Below are positions 32,156-37,893 of a stretch of DNA of 37,893 nt, piece by piece. Below the pieces are notes generated by a model that worked only from the letters and a program-made list of their open reading frames with translations, made no database searches and had not been told where the DNA came from. Every line of letters begins with the position of its first letter. Position 1 is the stretch's first letter. Origin of the DNA: Peterkaempfera griseoplana (GTDB taxonomy: Bacteria; Actinomycetota; Actinomycetes; Streptomycetales; Streptomycetaceae); contig NZ_LIQR01000125.1 in the NCBI RefSeq assembly GCF_001418575.1, forward strand, positions 1 through 37,893. Direction: 5' to 3'. The position numbers and the translations under genes are program-made.

Positions 32156-33152
32156 GCCGAGGGTCGCCGAGCCGCAGCCGGACGGCGGGTCGGACCCCGC
32201 CGACGACTCCGGACCCGGCGGATCCGCCCGGCCCGCGGACGGGCGGCGGCGTACCGCCATGGGCCGGGCCGAGCGCCGCCGGATCGCACGCCGGGCCGCG
32301 CGCCGCCGCAAGCGCTCCTTCCTGCGCGAGCTGCCGGTGATCGCCGGTGTGGCCCTGCTGATCGCCCTGCTGCTGAAGACCTTCCTGCTCCAGGTGTTCG
32401 TGATCCCCTCCGGCTCCATGGAGGACACCATCAAGGTCGGCGACCGGGTGCTGGTGGACAAGCTCACCCCCTGGTTCGGCAAGCAGTACAAGCGTGGCGA
32501 CGTGGTGGTCTTCAAGGACCCCGGCAACTGGCTGCCGGCCTCCGAGCGCACGTCCTCCGCCGACGGGCCGGTGATGCGGGGTGTGAAGAACGTCTTCACC
32601 TTCGTCGGGCTCCTGCCGTCCGACAACGAGGGCGACCTGATCAAACGGGTGATCGGTGTCGGCGGGGACACCGTGGCCTGCTGCGACAGCAGCGGCCGCC
32701 TCACCGTCAACGGCCGAGCGGTGGACGAGCCCTACATCGCCCCCGGCAACCCGCCGTCCAGGATCGACTTCAAGGTCACCGTGCCCCAGGGCAGGCTCTG
32801 GGTGATGGGCGACCACCGGGACATCTCGGCCGACTCGCGCTTCCACATGACCGACTTCGGCAACGGCACCATCCCGCTGTCCAACGTCATCGGCCGGGCC
32901 GTCCTGGTCGCCTGGCCCGTCGACCGCGTCCACCGGCTGCCGGAACCGCCCTCCCTCTCGGCGCTTCCCCCGCCACCCGGCAGCGCCCAGGGAACGGCCG
33001 CGGCGCGCGCCGGGAGTCAAAATCTTGGCCAACCTTCCCCCGGTGCTGCCGTCTGGCCGGATCCCGGGGAACCCTCGCTCGTTATGGGTGCGGTGGGTGC
33101 GCTTCCCTTCGCCGTCCGCCGACGGCGGGGAGGTGTCGTCCGCCGCGGCTGA
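32139..33152 (+). CDS. lepB: Type I signal peptidase 2 (SipX-like)
   Basis: A 337-residue signal peptidase. A long basic N-terminus (GRAERRRIARRAARRRKR) precedes the membrane helix ELPVIAGVALLIALLLKTFLL. Box B VIPSGSMEDTI carries Ser93 and IKRVIGVGGDTV carries Lys169. Box E is VMGDHRDISADSR. The Pro/Ser/Gly-rich C-terminal stretch leads to a short, weak hydrophobic segment (LVMGAVGALPFAV) followed by RRRR, a possible second anchor. The ATG at 32139 overlaps the previous stop and has GGAGG-type pairing upstream, so it is translationally coupled to lepB1. Confidence 0.94.
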   Translation: MGTRGRPRVAEPQPDGGSDPADDSGPGGSARPADGRRRTAMGRAERRRIARRAARRRKRSFLRELPVIAGVALLIALLLKTFLLQVFVIPSGSMEDTIKVGDRVLVDKLTPWFGKQYKRGDVVVFKDPGNWLPASERTSSADGPVMRGVKNVFTFVGLLPSDNEGDLIKRVIGVGGDTVACCDSSGRLTVNGRAVDEPYIAPGNPPSRIDFKVTVPQGRLWVMGDHRDISADSRFHMTDFGNGTIPLSNVIGRAVLVAWPVDRVHRLPEPPSLSALPPPPGSAQGTAAARAGSQNLGQPSPGAAVWPDPGEPSLVMGAVGALPFAVRRRRGGVVRRG

Positions 33153-33354
33153 ATGGCGGGGGTCGCCGTGTGTGAGCGCGGCGGCGGACCCTTCTGGTGA
33201 TAGAGAGATGCAGGTGTGCGGCGCGTTGCGCCGGGCATCTGGAGGACGCCGGGCCGCTGTGTGAGCCGCGCAGCCCCCCGGAAACCGCGGTGCCGCCGGA
33301 AGGCACCGCATCGTCGTGGGCACAGCCGTGCCCGCAGTGCAGGGAGGAGACGTC

Positions 33355-34359
33355 GTGGGGGATCTGGTGATCGGCACCCGCTCGGGAGCCGGTGAGCCCG
33401 AGGACCCCGGCAGCCGTACCGCGGAATCCGTGGGCGACGCGGGAGCCGGCGGGCGGCAGGCAGACCGGACCGGTGGACATACGGCGGCCGGAGCCGCCGC
33501 GGAGTCGGACGCCTCCGAGGAGGGCGAGGCGGCGGACAACCGGGAGCCGGAGACGGCAGCGGAGCGCCCGGCGGAGGGCGCCGACGAGCAGAAGCAGCGC
33601 TCGTTCTGGAAGGAACTGCCGATCCTCATCGGCATCGCGCTGATCCTTGCACTTCTGATCAAGACCTTCTTCGTGCAGGCGTTCTCCATCCCCTCGGAGT
33701 CCATGCAGGACACCCTGCAGAAGGGCGACCGGGTGCTGGTGGACAAGTTCACCCCCTGGTTCGGTTCCAAGCCGGAGCGCGGTGACGTGGTGGTCTTCCA
33801 CGACCCGGGCGGCTGGCTGAACGAGGCGCCGGAGCAGAGCAGCAACAGCGTGGTCCGCGGTGTGCAGAATGTGCTCAGCTTCATCGGCCTGATGCCGTCC
33901 GCCGACGAGAAGGACCTGATCAAGCGGGTCATCGCGGTCGGTGGGGACACCGTGGAGTGCCAGGGCAGCGGACCGGTGAAGGTCAACGGCAAGGCCCTCG
34001 ACGAGCCCTATGTCTACCCCGGCGCCACCCCCTGCGGCGACAAGCCCTTCGGCCCGGTGAAGGTGCCGGACGGCCGGCTCTGGGTGATGGGCGACCACCG
34101 CAACGACTCGTGGGACTCCCGCTTCCACATGGACCAGCCCGGCGGCGGCACCGTCCCCGTCGGGAACGTCGTGGGCCGTGCCTTCGTGGTGGCCTGGCCG
34201 GTCAACCGCTGGGCGACCCTCCCGGTGCCCTCCACCTTCGACCAGCCGGGGCTGTCGGCCGCGGGCGCCGCGGTGCCCCCGGCAGCCGGGTTCGCCGCGG
34301 CCGTCCCGCTGACCCTGCTGGTGCGCCGCAGCCGGCGCAGGGCCGGGGCCGCCGGCTGA
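33355..34359 (+). CDS. lepB: Type I signal peptidase 3 (SipY-like)
   Basis: A 334-residue signal peptidase. The ~80-residue N-terminus is acidic (ESDASEEGEAADNREPE), opposite in charge to that of the previous protein. Then come the membrane helix ELPILIGIALILALLIKTFFV, box B SIPSESMQDTL with Ser116, and LIKRVIAVGGDTV with Lys190. Box E is VMGDHRNDSWDSRFHMD. The C-terminus has a hydrophobic segment (AGFAAAVPLTLLV) before RRSRRR, a second anchor. The GTG at 33355 has AGGGAGGAGA directly upstream. 202 nt separate it from lepB2, so it could have its own promoter. Confidence 0.95.
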   Translation: MGDLVIGTRSGAGEPEDPGSRTAESVGDAGAGGRQADRTGGHTAAGAAAESDASEEGEAADNREPETAAERPAEGADEQKQRSFWKELPILIGIALILALLIKTFFVQAFSIPSESMQDTLQKGDRVLVDKFTPWFGSKPERGDVVVFHDPGGWLNEAPEQSSNSVVRGVQNVLSFIGLMPSADEKDLIKRVIAVGGDTVECQGSGPVKVNGKALDEPYVYPGATPCGDKPFGPVKVPDGRLWVMGDHRNDSWDSRFHMDQPGGGTVPVGNVVGRAFVVAWPVNRWATLPVPSTFDQPGLSAAGAAVPPAAGFAAAVPLTLLVRRSRRRAGAAG

Positions 34360-34369
34360 CCCAGGGTGA

Positions 34370-34387
34370 CCGGACGGCTCCGTCCGG
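34370..34387 (+). terminator. Terminator after the third signal peptidase gene
   Basis: CCGGACGG (34370-34377) and CCGTCCGG (34380-34387) form a tight hairpin 10 nt after the stop. It separates the first three lepB genes from the fourth. Confidence 0.55.
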
Positions 34388-34416
34388 GGCATTGCGCGGG
34401 CCGTGGTACTGCCGAG

Positions 34417-34422
34417 TAGTCT
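34417..34422 (+). promoter_or_regulatory. Promoter of the lepB4 unit
   Basis: TAGTCT (TANNNT) has a possible -35, TTGCGC (34392-34397), 19 nt upstream. It lies 8 nt before a GTG (34431) that opens a short ORF coupled to lepB4. Confidence 0.45.
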
Positions 34423-34430
34423 GCTCGGAC

Positions 34431-34559
34431 GTGCCGCGGCCCGCCCGCTTCTCCGCCCGACGGTCCCGGTACGGCTGTCGAGGGCCGGCGGCCCCGCGAG
34501 GCCGCCGGCGACGTACGCCGGCGACATCGAGGCCGGCCGGAGTGGGACGGTGCCGATGA
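34431..34559 (+). CDS. Possible 42-residue leader ORF coupled to lepB4
   Basis: A GTG-initiated ORF beginning 8 nt after a good -10 (TAGTCT), so it could be translated from a leaderless mRNA. Its TGA overlaps the lepB4 ATG as ATGA. The product would be very basic (VPRPARFSARRSRYGCRG and so on) with no recognisable domain. It may be a leader peptide that delivers ribosomes to lepB4, or a chance ORF in GC-rich DNA. Low confidence. Confidence 0.3.
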   Translation: MPRPARFSARRSRYGCRGPAAPRGRRRRTPATSRPAGVGRCR

Positions 34560-35335
34560 GCAGGACCGCCGGTGGAACCACAGGTCAGGCCCAGGGCCGG
34601 ACCGGGCCTCAGCCCGCACCCCCGGGGGCCGCCCGGTCGAGCCGAACCCTCGGCGGGGTGCTGCAGGGGGTCGCCATCGCATTGGGGCTGGTGCTGCTGG
34701 TCGGCGGCTTCGCCCTGATAGCCGTCGACTACCGGCCGTACAACGTCCCCACCGACTCCATGGAGCCCACGGTGCACCCGGGGGACACCGTGCTGGCCCG
34801 CAGGAGCAACGGCAGCGATGTGGGACGTGGGGACGTGGTGGTCTTCAAGGACTCCACCTGGGGAAGCGCACTGCTGGTCAAGCGGATCGTCGGCGTCGGC
34901 GGGGACACCCTGGTCTGCTGCGACGCCAAGCACCGGCTCGTGGTCAACGGCGTCGCCGTGGACGAGCCGTACCTGGCCGGTGGCTACAACAGCGGCAAGT
35001 TCTCGGTGACGGTGCCGCGGGGCCGGATCTTCCTGATGGGCGACAACCGGCTGGGATCGCTGGACTCCCGGGTCCACCTGGACCAGGCGTCGGGCACCGT
35101 TCCGGCCGGCGATGTGCTCGGCCGGGTCGAGGGCACCGCCTGGCCCTTCGGGAGGATGGGCGGCATCGACCGGACGGCCGCCTTCGACCCGGTCGGCGGC
35201 GCGGTGGCCGCCCAGCACGGTCCGCTGGTGCCGGCCTCCTGGGCGGCGGTGGCCGGGGCGGTGCTGGTGCTGGTGACCGCGGCTGTCAGCCCGGTCGCCG
35301 GATTCCTGCGGCGGTTGCGCCGCGGCGGCCGATAG
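34556..35335 (+). CDS. lepB: Type I signal peptidase 4 (SipZ-like)
   Basis: A 259-residue signal peptidase. The N-terminal membrane helix (about 35-55, GVLQGVAIALGLVLLVGGFALIA, preceded by SSRTLG) leads to box B VPTDSMEPTV with Ser68. Lys109 is in LVKRIVGVGGDTL. Box E is LMGDNRLGSLDSRVHLD, with Asn in place of His in GDH. A clear C-terminal membrane helix (AAVAGAVLVLVTAAVSPVAGF) ends in RRLRRGGR. The ATG at 34556 fits the family; its ribosome-binding site is weak and it overlaps the stop of a short upstream ORF. It has its own promoter and terminator. Confidence 0.93.
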   Translation: MSRTAGGTTGQAQGRTGPQPAPPGAARSSRTLGGVLQGVAIALGLVLLVGGFALIAVDYRPYNVPTDSMEPTVHPGDTVLARRSNGSDVGRGDVVVFKDSTWGSALLVKRIVGVGGDTLVCCDAKHRLVVNGVAVDEPYLAGGYNSGKFSVTVPRGRIFLMGDNRLGSLDSRVHLDQASGTVPAGDVLGRVEGTAWPFGRMGGIDRTAAFDPVGGAVAAQHGPLVPASWAAVAGAVLVLVTAAVSPVAGFLRRLRRGGR

Positions 35336-35340
35336 GCCCC

Positions 35341-35359
35341 GCCGCGGGCCCGCCGCGGC
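35341..35359 (+). terminator. Terminator after lepB4
   Basis: GCCGCGG (35341-35347) pairs with CCGCGGC (35353-35359) around a 5-nt loop, 5 nt after the stop. Confidence 0.55.
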
Positions 35360-35376
35360 TCTCCCTCGTCCTCCGG

Positions 35377-35388
35377 TGGTCCACAATG
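35377..35388 (+). promoter_or_regulatory. Possible -10 overlapping a DnaA-box-like site before the DUF2469 gene
   Basis: CACAAT (35383-35388) resembles the rpsP -10 (also CACAATGGG). It overlaps TGGTCCACA (35377-35385), one mismatch from the Streptomyces DnaA box TTGTCCACA. It lies 32 nt before the ATG of the DUF2469 gene. Confidence 0.3.
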
Positions 35389-35420
35389 GGAGGAAGCACG
35401 ACAGCTAAGGGGACGTGGGG

Positions 35421-35747
35421 ATGAGTGCCGAGGACCTCGAGAAGTACGAGACCGAGATGGAGCTCAAGCTCTACCGGGAGTACCGCGATGTCGTCGGCCT
35501 GTTCAAATTCGTGATCGAGACCGAGCGGCGCTTCTACCTCACCAACGACTACGAGCTGCAGGTCCACTCGGTGCAGGGCGAGGTGTTCTTTGAGGTGTCC
35601 ATGGCCGACGCCTGGGTCTGGGACATGTACCGGCCCGCCCGCTTCGTCCGCAAGGTGCGCGTGCTCACCTTCAAGGACGTCAACGTCGAGGAGCTCGCCA
35701 AGACGGATCTGGAGCTGCCCTCGGACGAGGCCGGCTTCGGCCGCTGA
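35421..35747 (+). CDS. Conserved DUF2469 protein
   Basis: A 108-residue acidic cytoplasmic protein, highly conserved in actinobacteria: MSAEDLEKYETEMELKLYRE at the start, then DVVGLFKFVIETERRFYL, NDYELQVHSVQGEVFFEV, and MADAWVWDMYRPARFVRKVRV. It has no membrane segment and no known catalytic motif. Its function is unknown. The ATG at 35421 is favoured by the conserved MSAEDLEKYE start and by AAGGGGA upstream; a GTG at 35415 adds two residues. In actinomycetes it commonly lies between the signal peptidase genes and yraN. Confidence 0.93.
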   Translation: MSAEDLEKYETEMELKLYREYRDVVGLFKFVIETERRFYLTNDYELQVHSVQGEVFFEVSMADAWVWDMYRPARFVRKVRVLTFKDVNVEELAKTDLELPSDEAGFGR

Positions 35748-35800
35748 TCCCCACCTCGTCACCCTCCCGACAGCGCTCTCACCCGTGTGGGGGAACGCGG

Positions 35801-35826
35801 TTTTCCACACCCCCGGGTTGTCCACA
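35801..35826 (+). promoter_or_regulatory. Two DnaA-box-like sites upstream of yraN
   Basis: TTTTCCACA (35801-35809) and TTGTCCACA (35818-35826) lie in the same orientation 17 nt apart. The second exactly matches the consensus DnaA box described for Streptomyces oriC; the first differs at one base. They lie 66-91 nt before the yraN start. Confidence 0.5.
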
Positions 35827-35856
35827 GGATTCCGGTTGCCCCGCGCGGTGCGGTGA

Positions 35857-35888
35857 CACCTCCGACACGCTCCGTGTCGGAGGTGATC
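35857..35888 (+). promoter_or_regulatory. Hairpin sequestering the yraN ribosome-binding site
   Basis: CACCTCCGACACG (35857-35869) pairs perfectly over 13 bp with CGTGTCGGAGGTG (35873-35885) around a 3-nt loop. The 3' arm contains GGAGGTGATC (35879-35888), a near-perfect Shine-Dalgarno sequence 7 nt before the yraN GTG. Translation could be blocked when the stem is closed. Confidence 0.6.
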
Positions 35889-35891
35889 GCC

Positions 35892-36368
35892 GTGAACAAC
35901 CCACGATCCGCCCTCGGCCGCTACGGCGAGGAGGTGGCAGCCCGCCGCCTCACCGAGGCGGGCCTGACCGTCCTGGAGCGCAACTGGCGCTGCCGTGAGG
36001 GCGAGTTGGACATCATCGCCCTGGAGGGGGACGTCCTCGCGGTGTGCGAGGTGAAGACCCGTCATGAAACCGGCTTCCAGCACCCTTCGGAGGCGGTCTC
36101 CCAGGCCAAGGCGGAGCGGCTGCGCCGGCTCGCCGAGCGCTGGCTGGACGAGCGCTGGCCGGTCCACCGCGCCGGACTCCACGGAGCGCCGGCCCAGCCG
36201 CCGGGACCCGACCCGGGCGGGGGCCCCGCCTCCGGCCGGGCTCAGGGCGGACCGTCCCCTCGCGGCCCGGTGCCGCTGCCGGCCGGTGGTGTCCGTATCG
36301 ACCTGATCGCCGTGATCGGCCGTCGCCGGGGCGCCGCCCTGGTCGAGCATCTGCGCGGGGTGGTGTAG
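35892..36368 (+). CDS. yraN: YraN family (UPF0102) endonuclease-fold protein
   Basis: A 158-residue protein with a PD-(D/E)xK-like nuclease fold. [28 protein letters not shown] leads to [21 protein letters not shown], with Asp40, Glu53 and Lys55 as the probable metal-site residues. [24 protein letters not shown] is the following helix. A Pro/Gly-rich insertion (about 92-133) not found in typical ~120-residue members precedes the last strand, RIDLIAVIG. The molecular role is unsettled; it is often found next to comM and dprA, so a DNA-processing role is likely. The GTG at 35892 has GGAGGTGATC upstream inside a strong hairpin. Its stop directly abuts comM. Confidence 0.9.
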   Translation: MNNPRSALGRYGEEVAARRLTEAGLTVLERNWRCREGELDIIALEGDVLAVCEVKTRHETGFQHPSEAVSQAKAERLRRLAERWLDERWPVHRAGLHGAPAQPPGPDPGGGPASGRAQGGPSPRGPVPLPAGGVRIDLIAVIGRRRGAALVEHLRGVV

Positions 36369-37893
36369 GTGGCCTTCGCCCGCACCTGTTCCGTGGCGCT
36401 GCTGGGAGTTGACGGTGTGGTGGTGGAGGTCCAGGCCGACCTGGAGCCGGGGGTCGCCGCCTTCACCCTGGTCGGCTTGCCGGACAAGGCGCTCAGCGAG
36501 GCCCGCGACCGCGTCCGGGCCGCCGTGGTCAACAGCGGGGAGAGCTGGCCGCAGCGCAAGCTCACCGTCGGCCTCAGCCCCGCCTCGGTGCCCAAGAGCG
36601 GCAGCGGCTTCGATCTGGCCGTGGCGTGTGCGGTGCTCGCCGCGGCCGAACGGCTCGACCCCGGCTCCATCGCCGACCTGCTGATCGTGGGCGAACTCGG
36701 TCTGGACGGCAGGGTGCGCCCGGTCCGCGGCGTGCTGCCCGCCGTTCTCGCCGCCGCCGATGCCGGCTACAGACACGTGGTCGTCCCCGAGCAGACCGCG
36801 TCCGAGGCCTCCCTGGTGCCCGGTGTCTCCGTTCTCGGGGTGCGCAGCCTGCGCCAGCTGGTCGCCGTCCTCACCGATGCGCCGGTACCCGACGAACCCC
36901 CGGACCGGTCCGTTCCCGGACGTCCGGACCCCATGATGGCCGGCCTCGCCCTCCCCGGTGCGGGCGCTCGCGGACTCTCCGGCGAACGGGCGCACCGCCT
37001 GGACATGGCGGATGTCGCGGGCCAGTGGGAGGCCCGGCGGGCCCTGGAGATCGCCGCGGCAGGCGGCCACCACCTCTACCTCAAGGGGCCGCCGGGCGCA
37101 GGCAAGACCATGCTCGCCGAACGACTGCCCGGACTGCTTCCACCCCTCGCGGCGGAGGAGGCGCTGGAGGTCACCGCCGTCCACTCGGTGGCCGGACTGC
37201 TGCCTCCCGGACGGCCGCTGATCGACACCGCCCCCTACTGCGCACCGCACCACTCCACCACAATGCCGGCGATCATCGGCGGCGGCAGCGGACTGCCCCG
37301 CCCCGGCGCGGTCTCCCTCGCCCACCGCGGGGTGCTCTTCCTGGACGAGGCACCCGAGTTCCCGGTACGGGTGCTGGACGCACTGCGCCAGCCGCTGGAG
37401 TCCGGTGAGGTCATCGTGGCCCGCGCGGCCGGGTCGCTGCGGCTCCCCGCCCGGTTTCTGCTGCTCCTTGCCGCCAATCCCTGCCCCTGCGGGCGCTGGT
37501 CGCGACGCGGAGCGGGATGCGAGTGCACTCCCGCGATGGTCAGCCGCTACCAGGCCCGGCTCTCCGGGCCGCTGCTGGACCGTGTCGACCTGCAGGTCGA
37601 GGTGGAGCCGGTGACCCGGGTGCAGCTGCTGGAGCGCGACGCCACCGCAGAGACCACCGCCACCGTCGCCGCCCGGGTCCTGGCGGCCCGCGAGCGGGCA
37701 GCCGTCCGGCTGTCGGGCACCCCCTGGCGAGGAAACGCCGAGGTGCCCGGACATGAGCTGCGCACCCGCTGGCGGCTGGCCCCGGGCGCGCTGGACGACG
37801 CCGAGCACCAGATGCAGCACGGCCTGCTCACCGCCCGCGGCCTGGACCGGGTACTCCGTGTCGCCTGGACCGTCGCCGACCTCGCGGGTCGGG
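36369..37893 (+). CDS. comM: YifB/ComM family Mg-chelatase-like AAA+ ATPase (3' end missing)
   Basis: The first 508 residues of a ~540-residue protein; the rest lies beyond the right edge. ComM in Haemophilus is a hexameric helicase that aids branch migration in natural transformation; in actinomycetes the role is less clear. VAFARTCSVALLGVDGVVVEVQ starts the Lon-protease-like N-terminal domain (SPASVPKSGSGFDLAVA, LLIVGELGLDGRVRPVRGVL). The AAA+ core has DVAGQWEARRALEIAA, Walker A GPPGAGKT (240-247), Walker B GVLFLDEAPEF, and NPCPCG then CECTPAMVSRYQARLSGPLLDRVDL. The GTG at 36369 follows the yraN stop directly, so the genes are translationally coupled. Confidence 0.95.
   Translation, partial: MAFARTCSVALLGVDGVVVEVQADLEPGVAAFTLVGLPDKALSEARDRVRAAVVNSGESWPQRKLTVGLSPASVPKSGSGFDLAVACAVLAAAERLDPGSIADLLIVGELGLDGRVRPVRGVLPAVLAAADAGYRHVVVPEQTASEASLVPGVSVLGVRSLRQLVAVLTDAPVPDEPPDRSVPGRPDPMMAGLALPGAGARGLSGERAHRLDMADVAGQWEARRALEIAAAGGHHLYLKGPPGAGKTMLAERLPGLLPPLAAEEALEVTAVHSVAGLLPPGRPLIDTAPYCAPHHSTTMPAIIGGGSGLPRPGAVSLAHRGVLFLDEAPEFPVRVLDALRQPLESGEVIVARAAGSLRLPARFLLLLAANPCPCGRWSRRGAGCECTPAMVSRYQARLSGPLLDRVDLQVEVEPVTRVQLLERDATAETTATVAARVLAARERAAVRLSGTPWRGNAEVPGHELRTRWRLAPGALDDAEHQMQHGLLTARGLDRVLRVAWTVADLAGR

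Noticed and set aside
30020-33992. Leftward ORFs of 896 and 681 codons across trmD, rplS and the lepB genes
   Set aside because: They cross several genuine genes, carry no recognisable domain, and follow the third-position GC pattern of the opposite strand.
34403-34555. 51-residue N-terminal extension of the fourth signal peptidase
   Set aside because: The extension lacks family similarity, and the better promoter lies at 34417, inside it. The ATG at 34556 gives a normal protein.
35286-37820. 844-codon leftward ORF opposite the DUF2469 gene, yraN and comM
   Set aside because: It is antisense to three recognisable conserved genes, and its translation is His/Gln/Gly-rich low complexity.

Overview
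The window is about 38 kb of very GC-rich DNA. It has many GTG starts and alanine-, glycine- and arginine-rich proteins, and the gene order acyP, smc, ftsY, nsdA, amtB, glnK, glnD, ffh, rpsP, rimM, trmD, rplS, four lepB genes, a DUF2469 gene, yraN and comM. This order, together with an NsdA homologue and four consecutive type I signal peptidases, points to a Streptomyces-type actinomycete chromosome (Streptomyces, Kitasatospora or a close relative). It is a core chromosomal region with a few accessory insertions. I see no phage, insertion sequence, CRISPR array, rRNA or tRNA.

Region 1 (1-5.1 kb): the 5' end of a leftward exported or membrane protein, a divergent acylphosphatase, a conserved 67-residue coiled-coil protein, and the chromosome-organising ATPase Smc. 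Region 2 (5.2-11.0 kb) separates smc from ftsY and looks accessory. It holds a leftward secreted Ca2+-dependent phospholipase-C-like protein, a divergent secreted penicillin-acylase-family Ntn hydrolase, a small DUF1508 protein, and a SigL-like ECF sigma factor translationally coupled to its zinc-binding, membrane-anchored anti-sigma factor. Region 3 (11.1-15.2 kb): ftsY, a leftward primase/polymerase-domain protein, and the developmental regulator gene nsdA. Region 4 (15.2-20 kb): the nitrogen-sensing operon amtB-glnK-glnD behind a recognisable GlnR box.

Region 5 (20-28.2 kb): a leftward secreted PGRP-type amidase with C-terminal FG-GAP repeats, ffh, a GNAT acetyltransferase, a leftward SAM methyltransferase, a eukaryote/archaeon-type prolyl-tRNA synthetase, and a SprT-like zinc protein. 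Region 6 (28.2-31.3 kb): the ribosome and tRNA maturation cluster rpsP-khpA-rimM-trmD-rplS, interrupted by strong hairpins. Region 7 (31.3-37.9 kb): four signal peptidases, a DUF2469 protein, yraN, and a right-truncated comM/yifB.

Functionally the window combines chromosome segregation, co-translational export (both halves of the SRP pathway plus four signal peptidases, with several exported enzymes nearby), ammonium sensing, and translation. I found no convincing new multi-gene system. The most interesting unexplained signals are regulatory: DnaA-box-like sites and a hairpin over the Shine-Dalgarno sequence upstream of yraN; a set of TANNNT -10 elements placed 7 nt before start codons that lack a ribosome-binding site (predicted leaderless mRNAs); an unannotated short ORF coupled to the fourth lepB; strong intercistronic hairpins in the rpsP and gln operons; and short tandem duplications at the 3' ends of glnD and nsdA.
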